Shown here: one piece after another, positions 34,728-43,533 of the stretch
Layout: each line of letters opens with the position of its first letter
How positions within the stretch are numbered: the first letter of the stretch is position 1
Assembly: GCA_009773455.1 (NCBI GenBank)
Contig: WSXU01000030.1
Span: 1-55,168, forward strand
Source of the DNA: Bacteroidota bacterium
GTDB taxonomy: Bacteria > Bacteroidota > Bacteroidia > Bacteroidales > Lentimicrobiaceae
Length of the DNA: 55,168 bases
Direction: 5' to 3'
Program-made: the position numbers and the translations under genes
Notes under the pieces: generated by a model
What the model was told of the DNA's origin: nothing
What the model saw: the letters and a program-made list of their open reading frames with translations, nothing else
Database searches by the model: none

Positions 34728-35249
34728 TCAGGCAACAGAGTTCATGTATTTTTCAACCCGGTCGAAGGCAATCCTGAACCAGATAGTGAATTTATCAGGA
34801 TCAGCAGTCATTTCTTTCCTGATTTCAGGAATGGAAGCAAACCTGTAAGCGGCAGCTTCTTCTGTATTCAATACCGGCAAACTGCCGGAGGTTCCGATGA
34901 ACACATGGTCATACTCATGTTCTGTAAGGTCGTTGTCAAAGGCAGCCTTGTAAACAAAGCTGAATACTTCCTGAAATTCACAATCGAAACCCATCTCTTC
35001 CACCATCCTGCGATGAGCTGCATCCGGGGTGGTTTCACCCGGTCTGGGGTGGCTGCAGCAGGTATTTGTCCACAGGCCCGGTGAATGATACTTTGAGAAG
35101 GCTCGTTGCTGAAGCATGAGTTTTCCGTCCGGATTAAAGATAAAAACAGAAAAGGCGCGGTGAAGCACTGCCTCCCGGTGTGCCTGCATCTTTTCCATGG
35201 ACCCTGTTTCCAGGTCATTTTCATCCACGAGTATCACAAATTCTTCCAT
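34728..35249 (-). CDS. idi: Isopentenyl-diphosphate delta-isomerase, type 1
   Basis: 173 residues, Nudix-fold type 1 isomerase that interconverts isopentenyl and dimethylallyl diphosphate. Signatures: 'HRAFSVFIFNPDGKLMLQQRA', 'WTNTCCSHPRPGE' (catalytic Cys in TNTCCSHP), 'RRMVEEMGFD' (Nudix Glu residues) and 'EHEYDHVFIG' (EYxxxF catalytic Glu). It is set in the carotenoid operon, 5 bp after the unknown exported protein gene. Confidence 0.95.
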   Translation of the reverse strand: MEEFVILVDENDLETGSMEKMQAHREAVLHRAFSVFIFNPDGKLMLQQRAFSKYHSPGLWTNTCCSHPRPGETTPDAAHRRMVEEMGFDCEFQEVFSFVYKAAFDNDLTEHEYDHVFIGTSGSLPVLNTEEAAAYRFASIPEIRKEMTADPDKFTIWFRIAFDRVEKYMNSVA

Positions 35250-35254
35250 AGTAC

Positions 35255-35797
35255 TTAGTCTGCTTTTAATGAGGCATGCCTTACCACGGCTTTTTCACCG
35301 GCGTTGAGACTGCCTGAAGCGATCATAAATTCAAGCATCAGGACGAAGATGCGTTTGTTTGATACCGCCTTGCGTCCTGTTTCAAGATTGGCCAGCAGAA
35401 AACGCTTATCCTCTCCGATGTGCTGGTCGTAATCCAGAAATGAAGGGGCTTTGCTCTGTGTGGCAAACCTCAGGAACCGGATTTCAAAGTTATCCGGTTC
35501 CATTTTTACTGCTTCGGCTATCAACGCTTTGCCCCGGCGAAAATAACCAATTTTTTTTGCCGGGTTGCCCAGACATTCAGGAGCCGCGGCAGAAGATGCT
35601 CCAAAATAGGCTTTCATTAGTGCATCTTGTGGTGAATTTTTTTCAAATTCAGCACAAAGCCTAAGTGCATTGCAGATATCTTCGCTCATTCCGAACCAGG
35701 CTTCCCTGGCATAATTCAGACTGACTTTTCCTGAATTTGCATAACCTGCCGAAAAGACAAAGGTGAAGATTGCGAGGAGACGTATTTGCCTGATCAT
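35255..35797 (-). CDS. Unknown exported protein of the carotenoid operon
   Basis: 180 residues. Signal peptide MIRQIRLLAIFTFVFSAGYANSG, then an alpha-helical protein with 'ARKAWFGMSED'-like start, 'FRRGKALIAEAVKMEPDNFEIRFLRFATQ' (TPR-like helix pair) and 'DKRFLLANLETGR'. It overlaps crtB by 4 bp and idi follows 5 bp on, so it is translated with them. I do not recognise a named function. A small TPR-like periplasmic protein is plausible. Confidence 0.8.
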   Translation of the reverse strand: MIRQIRLLAIFTFVFSAGYANSGKVSLNYAREAWFGMSEDICNALRLCAEFEKNSPQDALMKAYFGASSAAAPECLGNPAKKIGYFRRGKALIAEAVKMEPDNFEIRFLRFATQSKAPSFLDYDQHIGEDKRFLLANLETGRKAVSNKRIFVLMLEFMIASGSLNAGEKAVVRHASLKAD

Positions 35798-36630
35798 AGC
35801 AGATTGAGCTGATGTCTGATGTATGAAGTTACCAGCAACTGATATTTTATCCTGTTTGGTATCCTGATGCGTTCACGCATTATCTGTGATGACCGGGTTC
35901 GCTTAATTTTCAGGAACAGGTTGTAAAAATAGACATAAGCCATATATACCCCGAAACGGGCACCACGGGGCAGCCTTCTGATGCCTTCGAGACCGCTGGA
36001 AAAGTCTGATGCAATGTCATCTTCGATCTTACATTTGGTCTCATCGTCGAATTTCTTCAGATCAATACCCGGGAAATAGGAACGACCCAGCCCCTGGTAA
36101 TCTGCCTTAAGGTCCCTCAGGAAGTTGATCTTCTGGAAGGCTGAACCAAGCTTCATGGCCGATGGTTTAAGGTCCTGATAACGCTTCCCGTCTCCTTCGC
36201 AGAATACCCTCAGGCACATGAGCCCAACGACTTCGGCCGAGCCCAGTATGTATTCCTCGAATGCAGGCTGGTCATATTCGATGTCGCGCAGATCCATCTC
36301 CATACTATAGAGGAATTTTTCGATCAGCTCGTTCTCAATGTGGTATTTGTTAACAGCCCACTGGAAATTATTCAGGATCGGGTTCAGGCTGATTTTCTCC
36401 TCAATCGCCAGAAAGGTATCTGTTTTAAATCTGGCGAGCAGTTTTGCCTTGTCGAAATTATGGAACGAGTCAACAATTTCATCGGCAAACCTGACAAAGC
36501 CATAGATGGCGTAAATCGGGTCGTGGAACCTTTTGCTGAAAAACCGGATGCCCAGCGAAAAGGAGGTCGAATAAGCAACCGTAGTAAGCTTGCTCGACTT
36601 CTTCGAGATCATATCAAACAAGTCTTTCAT
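35794..36630 (-). CDS. crtB: Phytoene synthase
   Basis: 278 residues. Squalene/phytoene-synthase fold with the two Asp-rich substrate sites: 'YGFVRFADEIVDSFH' (first DxxxD) and 'FLRDLKADYQGLGRSYFP' (second). It condenses two geranylgeranyl diphosphates to phytoene. It overlaps crtI upstream by 4 bp and the unknown gene downstream by 4 bp. No geranylgeranyl-diphosphate synthase (crtE) is in the window. Confidence 0.96.
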   Translation of the reverse strand: MKDLFDMISKKSSKLTTVAYSTSFSLGIRFFSKRFHDPIYAIYGFVRFADEIVDSFHNFDKAKLLARFKTDTFLAIEEKISLNPILNNFQWAVNKYHIENELIEKFLYSMEMDLRDIEYDQPAFEEYILGSAEVVGLMCLRVFCEGDGKRYQDLKPSAMKLGSAFQKINFLRDLKADYQGLGRSYFPGIDLKKFDDETKCKIEDDIASDFSSGLEGIRRLPRGARFGVYMAYVYFYNLFLKIKRTRSSQIMRERIRIPNRIKYQLLVTSYIRHQLNLL

Positions 36631-38117
36631 ATCGTAACAGTTTTACTGAGTTTGTAAATTTCTTCCGCAGCCATCTGTCCCGAGATGATGGCCGGTGGAA
36701 CACCGGGCCCAGGAACTGTAAGCTGTCCGGCATACATCAGGTTCTTTATTTTCGGGTTTTTCATTGAAGGCTTCAGAAAAGCGGTCTGCATTAAAGTATT
36801 GGCAAGTCCGTAGGCATTTCCTTTGTAGGCATGGTAGTCGTTTTCGAAATCCCTGTGTGCATAGCTTCTGACAAACACCAGGTGATCTTTCAGCGGCTGA
36901 CCGGTGTAGCGTTCGAGCCTGCTCATAACCATCTGCTGGTAATGATCGCGGATTTCGCCGGTGTCTTCGAGTCCGGGAGCTACTGGAATCAGCACGAAGA
37001 CGTTTTCATGTCCGTCGGGAGCAACACCCTTGTCGGTTTTAGAGGTACAACTGATATAAATGGAAGGATTTTCAGGCCATGCAGGTTTTCCGTAGATGGA
37101 TTCTGCGTGATCACGAAAGTCTTCGTCAAACAGCAGGGTATGATGGCTGAGACCTGGTATGGATGTGTTGAAACCCATAAAAAAGATGAGCGATGAAGGT
37201 GACAGAACCCTCTTGTCCCAGTATTGTTCCCTGTATTTCCGGTGTGATTCGGGAAGCAGTTGCTGCTCAATATGGTGATAATCGCCTGAAGCAACGACAA
37301 AGTCCGCCTCCAGGGTTTCTGCGACAGTCGAAAGGGAGACAATCCGGTTGTCTGTAATCTTAACTTCCTTAACCTCCGCGTTGTAGATAAACTTCACACC
37401 CTGCTCAAGAGCCAGGTTTTCCATGGCTTCAACTACCCTGTACATTCCTCCCCTTGGGTACCAGGTGCCCTGGACCATATCACTGTAGTTCATCAGACTA
37501 TACAGGGCCGGGGTAGTTTCGGCCGTTCCCCCGAGGAACAGTACCGGAAATTCGAGCATCCGCCTGATTTTTGCACTCCTGAAATAACGACGCGTATAGG
37601 CACCGAAAGAACTGAACATATTCAGTTTCAGTCCTGCCTTCAGGATTTCCCAGGAAAAATATTCGGTGACCGAATGGCTGGGTTTTCTGACAAACTTACC
37701 CATGCCGGTCTTGTATTTGTATTCGGATTCACTGAGGAATTTTTCCAGGTTTGCAGCACTGCCGGGCTCTAAGGATTCATAGAGTTTATAAATGTCCTCA
37801 AGCGAAGCCGGAAGAATCACTTCATCGTCTTTCCCAAAGCAGATTTTATAGGAAGGGTCGAGACGGTCGAGCGTGTAGTAATCAGAAACTTTTTTGTTGA
37901 ACAGGGCAAAGTAATCCTCAAAGACTTCCGGCATCCAGTACCAGCTGGGGCCCATATCGAAAGTAAAGCCATGGCTGCTGAACTGTCTGGCCCGGCCTCC
38001 CGCCATACTGTTTTTCTCGAGCACAGTTACCTCAAAGCCTTTTGCCGCCAGGCAGGCTGAAGCTGATAAGCCGGAAAAGCCGGCTCCAATGACGAGCACC
38101 TTTTTTTTTATTCCCAT
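36627..38117 (-). CDS. crtI: Phytoene desaturase
   Basis: 496 residues. FAD-binding Rossmann start 'VLVIGAGFSGLSASACLAAKG' and 'LEKNSMAGGRARQFSSHGFTFDMGPSWY', plus the C-terminal carotenoid-desaturase motif 'NLMYAGQLTVPGPGVPPAIISGQMAAEEI'. CrtI-type enzymes turn phytoene into lycopene. It is the first gene of the leftward carotenoid operon, overlapping crtB by 4 bp, and faces a 389-bp divergent gap shared with the LytTR regulator. Confidence 0.96.
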   Translation of the reverse strand: MGIKKKVLVIGAGFSGLSASACLAAKGFEVTVLEKNSMAGGRARQFSSHGFTFDMGPSWYWMPEVFEDYFALFNKKVSDYYTLDRLDPSYKICFGKDDEVILPASLEDIYKLYESLEPGSAANLEKFLSESEYKYKTGMGKFVRKPSHSVTEYFSWEILKAGLKLNMFSSFGAYTRRYFRSAKIRRMLEFPVLFLGGTAETTPALYSLMNYSDMVQGTWYPRGGMYRVVEAMENLALEQGVKFIYNAEVKEVKITDNRIVSLSTVAETLEADFVVASGDYHHIEQQLLPESHRKYREQYWDKRVLSPSSLIFFMGFNTSIPGLSHHTLLFDEDFRDHAESIYGKPAWPENPSIYISCTSKTDKGVAPDGHENVFVLIPVAPGLEDTGEIRDHYQQMVMSRLERYTGQPLKDHLVFVRSYAHRDFENDYHAYKGNAYGLANTLMQTAFLKPSMKNPKIKNLMYAGQLTVPGPGVPPAIISGQMAAEEIYKLSKTVTI

Positions 38118-38506
38118 GATGACTGGTGAAATTCAGGTATTGAATGACTAATTAACAAGCACTTCTGTTAATTTGTTTAGCTTTTCCTAATTATTATTAA
38201 ACATAAATAATATTAAGATCTTGGTTCATTGAATTATATTATTATCCTATTGAATATCAAATTAATATATGTTCATTTTTTTGTTCTGTTGAAAGGGGCT
38301 TGATAGAATGTTGTTTTTCTGACAGAAGGATACATTTCAAGGAAGGGCACTGTGAGGTTCGAGGAAAACTATGATTTTTCCGGATTATATGTTTAGCATT
38401 GGTTTATTTGGAAATTTTGGGATAATAAGTTGAATATCAGAAAATAACTATAAAATAATTTTTCTTTGGGCCGGGTTTTTTGTATATTTGTGAGAAAAGA
38501 TAAAAA
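38118..38506. promoter_or_regulatory. Divergent promoter region of crtI and the LytTR regulator
   Basis: 389 bp, AT-rich. For the rightward gene there is a perfect TATATTTG box at 38483-38490, only 17 bp upstream of its start; an upstream TTTG (38465-38468) is spaced too closely to be a standard -33. No minus-strand TAnnTTTG box for crtI was found. Confidence 0.5.
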
Positions 38507-39250
38507 GTGATCAAGGCAGTTGTCATAGATGATGACCCGACTGTATACAGGCTGGTCGCCAGGGCTGTTGAATCTCACTGTCCCTTTATTTCAATTGTTG
38601 CTAAGGCTTCAGGTGTTACCGAAGGTATCAGGATGATCAATGAACAGAATCCGGATCTGGTGTTTCTCGACATTCTGATGGCTGATGGCAGCGGATTTGA
38701 CCTGATTGAGCATTTTTTCAAGCCAGATTTTAAAGTTATCCTGATTTCGGGTTTTAATGAATACGCACTGAAAGGTTACAAATTCAACGCGATTGATTAT
38801 ATCATGAAGCCCATCAGGGAAGATGAACTTGTTACAGCCATTAACAAAGCTGCTGAAATTATCAAAACTGATAACAGGCTCAGGTCAAGACTCTCCGAGG
38901 AGGAAGTTGATTCAATGAGAAACCATCATAAAATGATCCTGAAGACCTTCGACCAGATACATATTATAAATACCTCGGATATCCTCCATATTGAATCTGA
39001 CCGGAATTATTCCACACTATATCTTGAACAAAGCCGTAAACTGGTCGTTTCCAGATCAATCAAGGAATTTGAAGATGCTTTATACGAAAAGGGATTTCAT
39101 CGTATCCATAAGTCGCACATTATCAATATAAACAAAGTGAGCTTTTTCAACAGACCCGAAGGTGGATCAGTCGTCCTTAAAGACGGATCCATCGTTCCGG
39201 TTTCCTCCCGTAAAAGGGATTTCCTGATCAGCCTTTTCAATAATCTATAG
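38507..39250 (+). CDS. LytTR-type response regulator (orphan)
   Basis: 247 residues. Receiver domain with 'VVIDDDP' and phospho-acceptor Asp55 in 'LVFLDILMADGSG', then 'DYIMKPI'. C-terminal LytTR DNA-binding domain: 'HIINTSDILHIESDRNYSTLYL', 'VVSRSIKEFEDAL' and 'FHRIHKSHIININKV'. The start is GTG at 38507, because the frame has no upstream ATG and the -7 box ends at 38490. No kinase is adjacent. It is divergent from the carotenoid operon, so a role in its control is possible but unproven. Confidence 0.92.
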   Translation: MIKAVVIDDDPTVYRLVARAVESHCPFISIVAKASGVTEGIRMINEQNPDLVFLDILMADGSGFDLIEHFFKPDFKVILISGFNEYALKGYKFNAIDYIMKPIREDELVTAINKAAEIIKTDNRLRSRLSEEEVDSMRNHHKMILKTFDQIHIINTSDILHIESDRNYSTLYLEQSRKLVVSRSIKEFEDALYEKGFHRIHKSHIININKVSFFNRPEGGSVVLKDGSIVPVSSRKRDFLISLFNNL

Positions 39251-39483
39251 ACTTTATATATAGAATATCAGGCAGCTGGTTTACTGTTTATACAATTGTT
39301 ATGCAGTTTCATGTATAAGCTGGCTTCTGTTTTTCGTTCCGTATTTTCCGATCAAACAAATCTTTCCCGGCGGTAAACCTCCGGAACCGGGCATAAATAC
39401 ATCTGTTACAGGCGTTCATTCATCCTTCCCATAAATGGTTTTCTGATATTCTAAATTTATGTTTCCATAAAAGCGGAGGTATT

Positions 39484-42219
39484 ATGAAAGCAAAAAAATT
39501 ACTGATGATTATGAGTGCATTATGCTGCTTATCTTTTATTGCAACCATCGGGCTGTCACAATCACAGATACAAATTTCGGGTCTGATCGGTGATAACCAG
39601 GGGATTGCTTTGTGGAACGCCGGGACGACCGGTGCAGAGCCAATAGCCTCAGGACACATGATTCCATGGGGTGATTACGGCGAAATGCTCTATTACGGGG
39701 CTTCACGCGATTATGTCCTGCCAATGGATTATGAGGATCCGGACCTGCCTGCCGGGTTTCACTTCACCGGTGAGATGTCAGGTTTTCCGCTGTTTACTCA
39801 GGCATTAGCCACAGCCGGATATTCTCCTGAAGATGTCACTGCCAAATGCGGTTTGTACAGCCTTGGTAATGATACTGAAGGAGATGACTGGTTTATCCTT
39901 GGCAATTCTCATTATTCCAACTATTACAGTTTAAATTACACCTTCTTTCTCTCAGGTTATCCGGTTTTTAGCTGTGTATTTCCATATCAGGTTGTTTATT
40001 TTAATAATGGTGCCAATCTGATGGAAGTTGAAAGCAGCTACGCCCGGGTTTTCAGGGCGCAGGTTTCGGTTCCGCCTGTGATTTCCGAGATTGCAGAAGC
40101 CTTCATACAGGATATGGGAATCCAGGAGATGAGGCTGAAAATGCAGCTCACCCCGGTAGGGGAATTTTTATATGACAATGGAAGAAGGGGGATCTATTTT
40201 AATACAACAGGTGTCCTGGAAACCGGGAAACCCAGACTCCCGCTTTCAGGGCTTCTTGACGAACACTTTGGATTCGCTGCGTGGAATACCGATGGTTCGG
40301 GACCTGAACCAAGGAAAACAGGTCATGAACTTCCGGACTGTGTAGCCTTTTATTACTTATCCTCCAGGGATTATGACCAGATTGATCCGGCTCCGGACGC
40401 TGGTTTGGCGGGCATCGTCAGTGAAGGAACAGATGGTTACTTTAACCTTATGCTCCAGCTTGCCTACAGGGGCTTTTCAGCCGGTCAGCTCGCCCTTTCA
40501 ATGGGCCTTTCCGATATTGAAGAGGATATTGAGAATGAAGACTGGAGTTATACCGGTGATATCAATTCAAGCAATTATTACCACTCCTGGATCAGGGTCA
40601 GCCTTAACGGTGAACCACTCTTCGGAATGGTGTTCGATACACTGGTCAGTAACGTAAGTATGACGGAGACAACGCCATCACGTAACATCAGTTCATCAAT
40701 GGCCTATGTATATGATGCTTCAGGTGGCAGTTCATTCGGAGTAAGAATGGTTGCGAAATCCTTTTTCAGGGATCTGGCAGACAGGCAAATGGCGATTGAT
40801 ATCACCAGCAGCGTTGCATCGGCCGGGGTTATCAACTCGGAAGGGCGCTGTGGTGCTTTCTGGCAGGTTAATGAAGGTGCACTTACTGCCGCAGATGGAC
40901 CGGGAACTATCATTTCTGCGGGTGATATTGCGGGTACCTTTGGAATCAGCGGCCATCCATACTATGTAAAAGGTGAAGTCACCGTTCCTGACGGTCAGAC
41001 CCTCACCATCGAGCCGGGAGTCTGGATTAAATTTGCAGATCGGTTCAGATTTAATATCAAAGGGAGGATACTTGCCGAAGGAAATGCTGAAAATTCGGGG
41101 AGTATCGTATTTACTGCAGCCAATCCGGAAAGGGGATGGGGGCACCTGGTTATGAATGACATCGGGCTGGCCAACGAACAATCACGACTTGATTATTGTC
41201 TTTTCGAAAAGGGATATGCAGCCGTTGAGCCAGAAAATTCCGGAAGCGGTGCAATTTTTATCAGGAATTCAAATAATATTGTCATTAACCATTGCCTTTT
41301 CCGTGAGAATGATGCCATGACAGAAATTGGTCAAAGGCCCAATGGAGGTGCAATAGGTATCAGCAACAGCAGCCCCGTTATCAGCCATTCGGTATTTTAT
41401 GGCAACAAGGCAATGTATGGGGGAGCCATTGATCTTGACCAGAACTCTTCACCCAACATCAGCCGTTGTCTTTTTTATAACAATGAAGCAGTGGTATGCG
41501 GTGGTGCCATAGTGATCAACAAGCAATGCAATCCAATCCTCGTAAACAATTCAATAACGGAGAATTCGACGCATCATTTCGGGGGTGGAATCATCGTATC
41601 GGATAATTCGAATCCACAGCTTGTAAATAATATCCTTTGGGGGAATACAGCCTCTGTTGGAAGTCAGATCAGCGTTAAAACAAACAACTGCAATGTGTTT
41701 ATGTCCTATTGCGATCTTCAGTTCGGAACAAAGGATATTCAGCCATACGGCATCGGAAACGGAACTTTTATCAATAGTTATCTTGAGGATCCGCTCTTTG
41801 CTGATGAGCCGGCAGATATTTTCGTGCTTGACAGCATCAGGCCATCGGTATGTATCGATGCCGGTGATCCATACCTTCCGCCTGACCCTGACGGCTCCCG
41901 TTGCGATATCGGCGTTTATTGCCAGACCATCGCCGGCATAACCACAAGCCAGCCCATCGCCATCCGCGAAGTGAAGTTTAGCCCGAATCCATTTACCGAT
42001 TATACAGGAATCACTTTTGCACTTCCCGGAGATGCCAGGGCAGAAGTTGACATATACAATGCACTCGGCAACCGGGTTGCAAAACCTGAGATTATTTCAG
42101 GGTCAAGCGGAGAATTCAGGTTGGTCTGGAATGCAGGGGGATTCCCTGAGGGTATTTACCTGATCAGGATCAGGTACGGAAACGATGAAATTATACGTAA
42201 AGTAGTGAAAGTTCATTGA
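39484..42219 (+). CDS. T9SS-secreted right-handed beta-helix protein with duplicated N-terminal domain
   Basis: 911 residues. Signal peptide MKAKKLLMIMSALCCLSFIATIGLSQ, preceded by a good GGAGGT ribosome site. Two homologous N-terminal units (about 28-215 and 255-430) share 'GIALWN/GFAAWN', 'GxMIPWG/GHELPD' and 'SNYY'. A parallel beta-helix follows (about 490-770) with rungs such as 'GGAIGISNSSPVISHSVFYGNKA', 'GGAIDLDQNSSPNISRC' and 'GGGIIVSDNSNPQLVNNILWGN'. It ends with a T9SS type A sorting domain 'SPNPFTDYTGITFALPG..IYNALGNRV..EGIYLIRI'. Likely a surface or secreted protein; no catalytic motif is clear. Confidence 0.9.
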   Translation: MKAKKLLMIMSALCCLSFIATIGLSQSQIQISGLIGDNQGIALWNAGTTGAEPIASGHMIPWGDYGEMLYYGASRDYVLPMDYEDPDLPAGFHFTGEMSGFPLFTQALATAGYSPEDVTAKCGLYSLGNDTEGDDWFILGNSHYSNYYSLNYTFFLSGYPVFSCVFPYQVVYFNNGANLMEVESSYARVFRAQVSVPPVISEIAEAFIQDMGIQEMRLKMQLTPVGEFLYDNGRRGIYFNTTGVLETGKPRLPLSGLLDEHFGFAAWNTDGSGPEPRKTGHELPDCVAFYYLSSRDYDQIDPAPDAGLAGIVSEGTDGYFNLMLQLAYRGFSAGQLALSMGLSDIEEDIENEDWSYTGDINSSNYYHSWIRVSLNGEPLFGMVFDTLVSNVSMTETTPSRNISSSMAYVYDASGGSSFGVRMVAKSFFRDLADRQMAIDITSSVASAGVINSEGRCGAFWQVNEGALTAADGPGTIISAGDIAGTFGISGHPYYVKGEVTVPDGQTLTIEPGVWIKFADRFRFNIKGRILAEGNAENSGSIVFTAANPERGWGHLVMNDIGLANEQSRLDYCLFEKGYAAVEPENSGSGAIFIRNSNNIVINHCLFRENDAMTEIGQRPNGGAIGISNSSPVISHSVFYGNKAMYGGAIDLDQNSSPNISRCLFYNNEAVVCGGAIVINKQCNPILVNNSITENSTHHFGGGIIVSDNSNPQLVNNILWGNTASVGSQISVKTNNCNVFMSYCDLQFGTKDIQPYGIGNGTFINSYLEDPLFADEPADIFVLDSIRPSVCIDAGDPYLPPDPDGSRCDIGVYCQTIAGITTSQPIAIREVKFSPNPFTDYTGITFALPGDARAEVDIYNALGNRVAKPEIISGSSGEFRLVWNAGGFPEGIYLIRIRYGNDEIIRKVVKVH

Positions 42220-42234
42220 CATGGTCACCGCTGG

Positions 42235-42270
42235 AACCCGGCCGGCCGCATAAAGGAGTCTGGCCGGGTT
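42235..42270 (+). terminator. Hairpin downstream of the beta-helix protein gene
   Basis: AACCCGGCC (42235-42243) pairs with GGCCGGGTT (42262-42270). Only a short T run follows, so termination may be weak. Confidence 0.55.
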
Positions 42271-42308
42271 TACGGTGCCGTTAAATAATTGATTTAAATT
42301 CAGAGATT

Positions 42309-42827
42309 ATGAAAAGGTTACTGGTTTTCCTGCTGATTATTCTGGCCACCTTCAGGCTGATGGCCCAGGTTGGGACCTTTAGCGGAACCAATCTGCGTGA
42401 CCTTAACGGAAAACTGGTGCCGGTGTCTGCCATTGTTGAACCCGGGCACCCTTTGGTAATGGTGTTCTGGAAATCAGGAAATTCAAGATGTTGCGAAAAT
42501 CTGGAAACCTTACAATCGGCATGGATGACCAGCCTGAAGGATAGGGGTGTGAATTTCATTGCCATTTGCGAAGATTGTTCAGGTTCCTGGGCTCATGTGA
42601 AACCCATTGTTAAAGCCAATGACTGGGATTTTGATGTTTTCATTGATGTAAACGGTGACCTGAAAAGGGCATTGGGCGTGACAGCAATCCCGTCAACACT
42701 TCTTTTTGGCAGAGACATGTTTCTTTTATGCAGGCATCCGGGCTGGTGTTCAGGGAACGAAGAATTGTTGTGTAAGAAAATTCTGGGTCACCTGGAAGCG
42801 ATGGATGCTCAGGTGCCACTGGAATGA
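42309..42827 (+). CDS. Exported thioredoxin-fold protein with atypical active site
   Basis: 172 residues with signal peptide MKRLLVFLLIILATFRLMAQ. Thioredoxin/AhpC-TSA-like pattern: 'GHPLVMVFWKSGN', then 'WMTSLKDRGVNFIAICED', 'FDVFIDVNGDLKRALGVTAIPSTLLF' (cis-Pro region). The usual CxxC is replaced by SGNSRCC: the first Cys is Asn, and two adjacent Cys (CC) stand at and after the second Cys position. Two further Cys lie at 'ICEDCSG', one at 'LLCRHPG', one at 'GWCSG' and one at 'LLCKK'. A classical disulfide exchange is doubtful; a vicinal disulfide or metal-binding role is possible. It sits after the T9SS protein and before rpsO. Confidence 0.82.
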   Translation: MKRLLVFLLIILATFRLMAQVGTFSGTNLRDLNGKLVPVSAIVEPGHPLVMVFWKSGNSRCCENLETLQSAWMTSLKDRGVNFIAICEDCSGSWAHVKPIVKANDWDFDVFIDVNGDLKRALGVTAIPSTLLFGRDMFLLCRHPGWCSGNEELLCKKILGHLEAMDAQVPLE

Positions 42828-42907
42828 TTTTTATTCCGGCTTCGGTTTACCCGTTGGAAATGCTGATATATGCTTATTTTAAAATTAGGATGTTGGATCG
42901 GCAAATT

Positions 42908-42943
42908 CCGTCCCGGCAAAATACCGGGGCGGATTTTTTTTTT
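42908..42943 (+). terminator. Terminator of the thioredoxin-fold gene
   Basis: CCGTCCCGG (42908-42916) pairs with CCGGGGCGG (42924-42932, one G-T pair), followed by ten T residues. Confidence 0.9.
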
Positions 42944-42974
42944 GGTATCTGGGCGTAACTGTATTCTAAAACCT

Positions 42975-42982
42975 TACTTTTG
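42975..42982 (+). promoter_or_regulatory. Distal -7 box upstream of rpsO
   Basis: TACTTTTG at 42975-42982, a perfect -7 match, without a -33 TTG at normal distance. A transcript from here would carry about 165 nt before rpsO, including a TGCTT/AAGCA mini-stem near 43030. Confidence 0.35.
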
Positions 42983-43091
42983 CATTCCTTTGCATCCGGG
43001 CTGTTTTGTGCCGGCTAACACCCTGATTTGCTTGCATAAAGCCCGTAAGCAGGATGTTACAGAAAAATTGCAAGAAAAAATGTTTAAATGG

Positions 43092-43122
43092 TTGCGCATA
43101 TTAAAATAAAGTTCTATTTTTG
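43092..43122 (+). promoter_or_regulatory. Full-consensus promoter of rpsO
   Basis: TTG (43092-43094), 20 nt, then TATTTTTG (43115-43122). The rpsO ATG is 34 bp further on. Confidence 0.8.
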
Positions 43123-43155
43123 CAGCCCGTTTCAAAAGATTCAAATTTTTCTATC

Positions 43156-43425
43156 ATGTATCTAACTTCAGAAGTAAAGACAAATATTTTCAGTGCATAT
43201 GGCAAGACAGCCACTGATACCGGATCAGCCGAAGGTCAGATTGCGCTTTTCACCCACAGGATCCAGCATCTTACCGAACACCTGAAAATCAACAGAAACG
43301 ATAAGGTTACCGAGCGTTCACTTGTACGCCTGGTAGGTAAGCGCAGAAGACTGCTTGATTATCTGAAGGAAAAAGAAATTGAGCGTTACAGGGAGATCAT
43401 CAGGAAACTGAACATCAGGAAGTAA
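43156..43425 (+). CDS. rpsO: 30S ribosomal protein S15
   Basis: 89 residues from the ATG at 43156 (MYLTSEVKTNIFSAYGK), the standard S15 length; the in-frame extension to 43120 overlaps the promoter. Motifs 'DTGSAEGQIALFTHRIQHLTEHLK' region and 'SLVRLVGKRRRLLDYL' bind 16S rRNA. S15 assembles the platform of the small subunit. Own promoter and terminator; pnp follows 174 bp later, an order conserved in many bacteria. Confidence 0.98.
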   Translation: MYLTSEVKTNIFSAYGKTATDTGSAEGQIALFTHRIQHLTEHLKINRNDKVTERSLVRLVGKRRRLLDYLKEKEIERYREIIRKLNIRK

Positions 43426-43450
43426 TTCCCTGTATCATCACGATAGTTGA

Positions 43451-43477
43451 GAGGCAATTTTTTAATTGCCTCTTTTT
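43451..43477 (+). terminator. Terminator of rpsO
   Basis: GAGGCAATT (43451-43459) pairs with AATTGCCTC (43464-43472), then five T residues. Confidence 0.9.
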
Positions 43478-43533
43478 GTATCATTTAAATTCAATTATTT
43501 CTGATTGTTTCTCAACCCTATCTATTTAAACAG

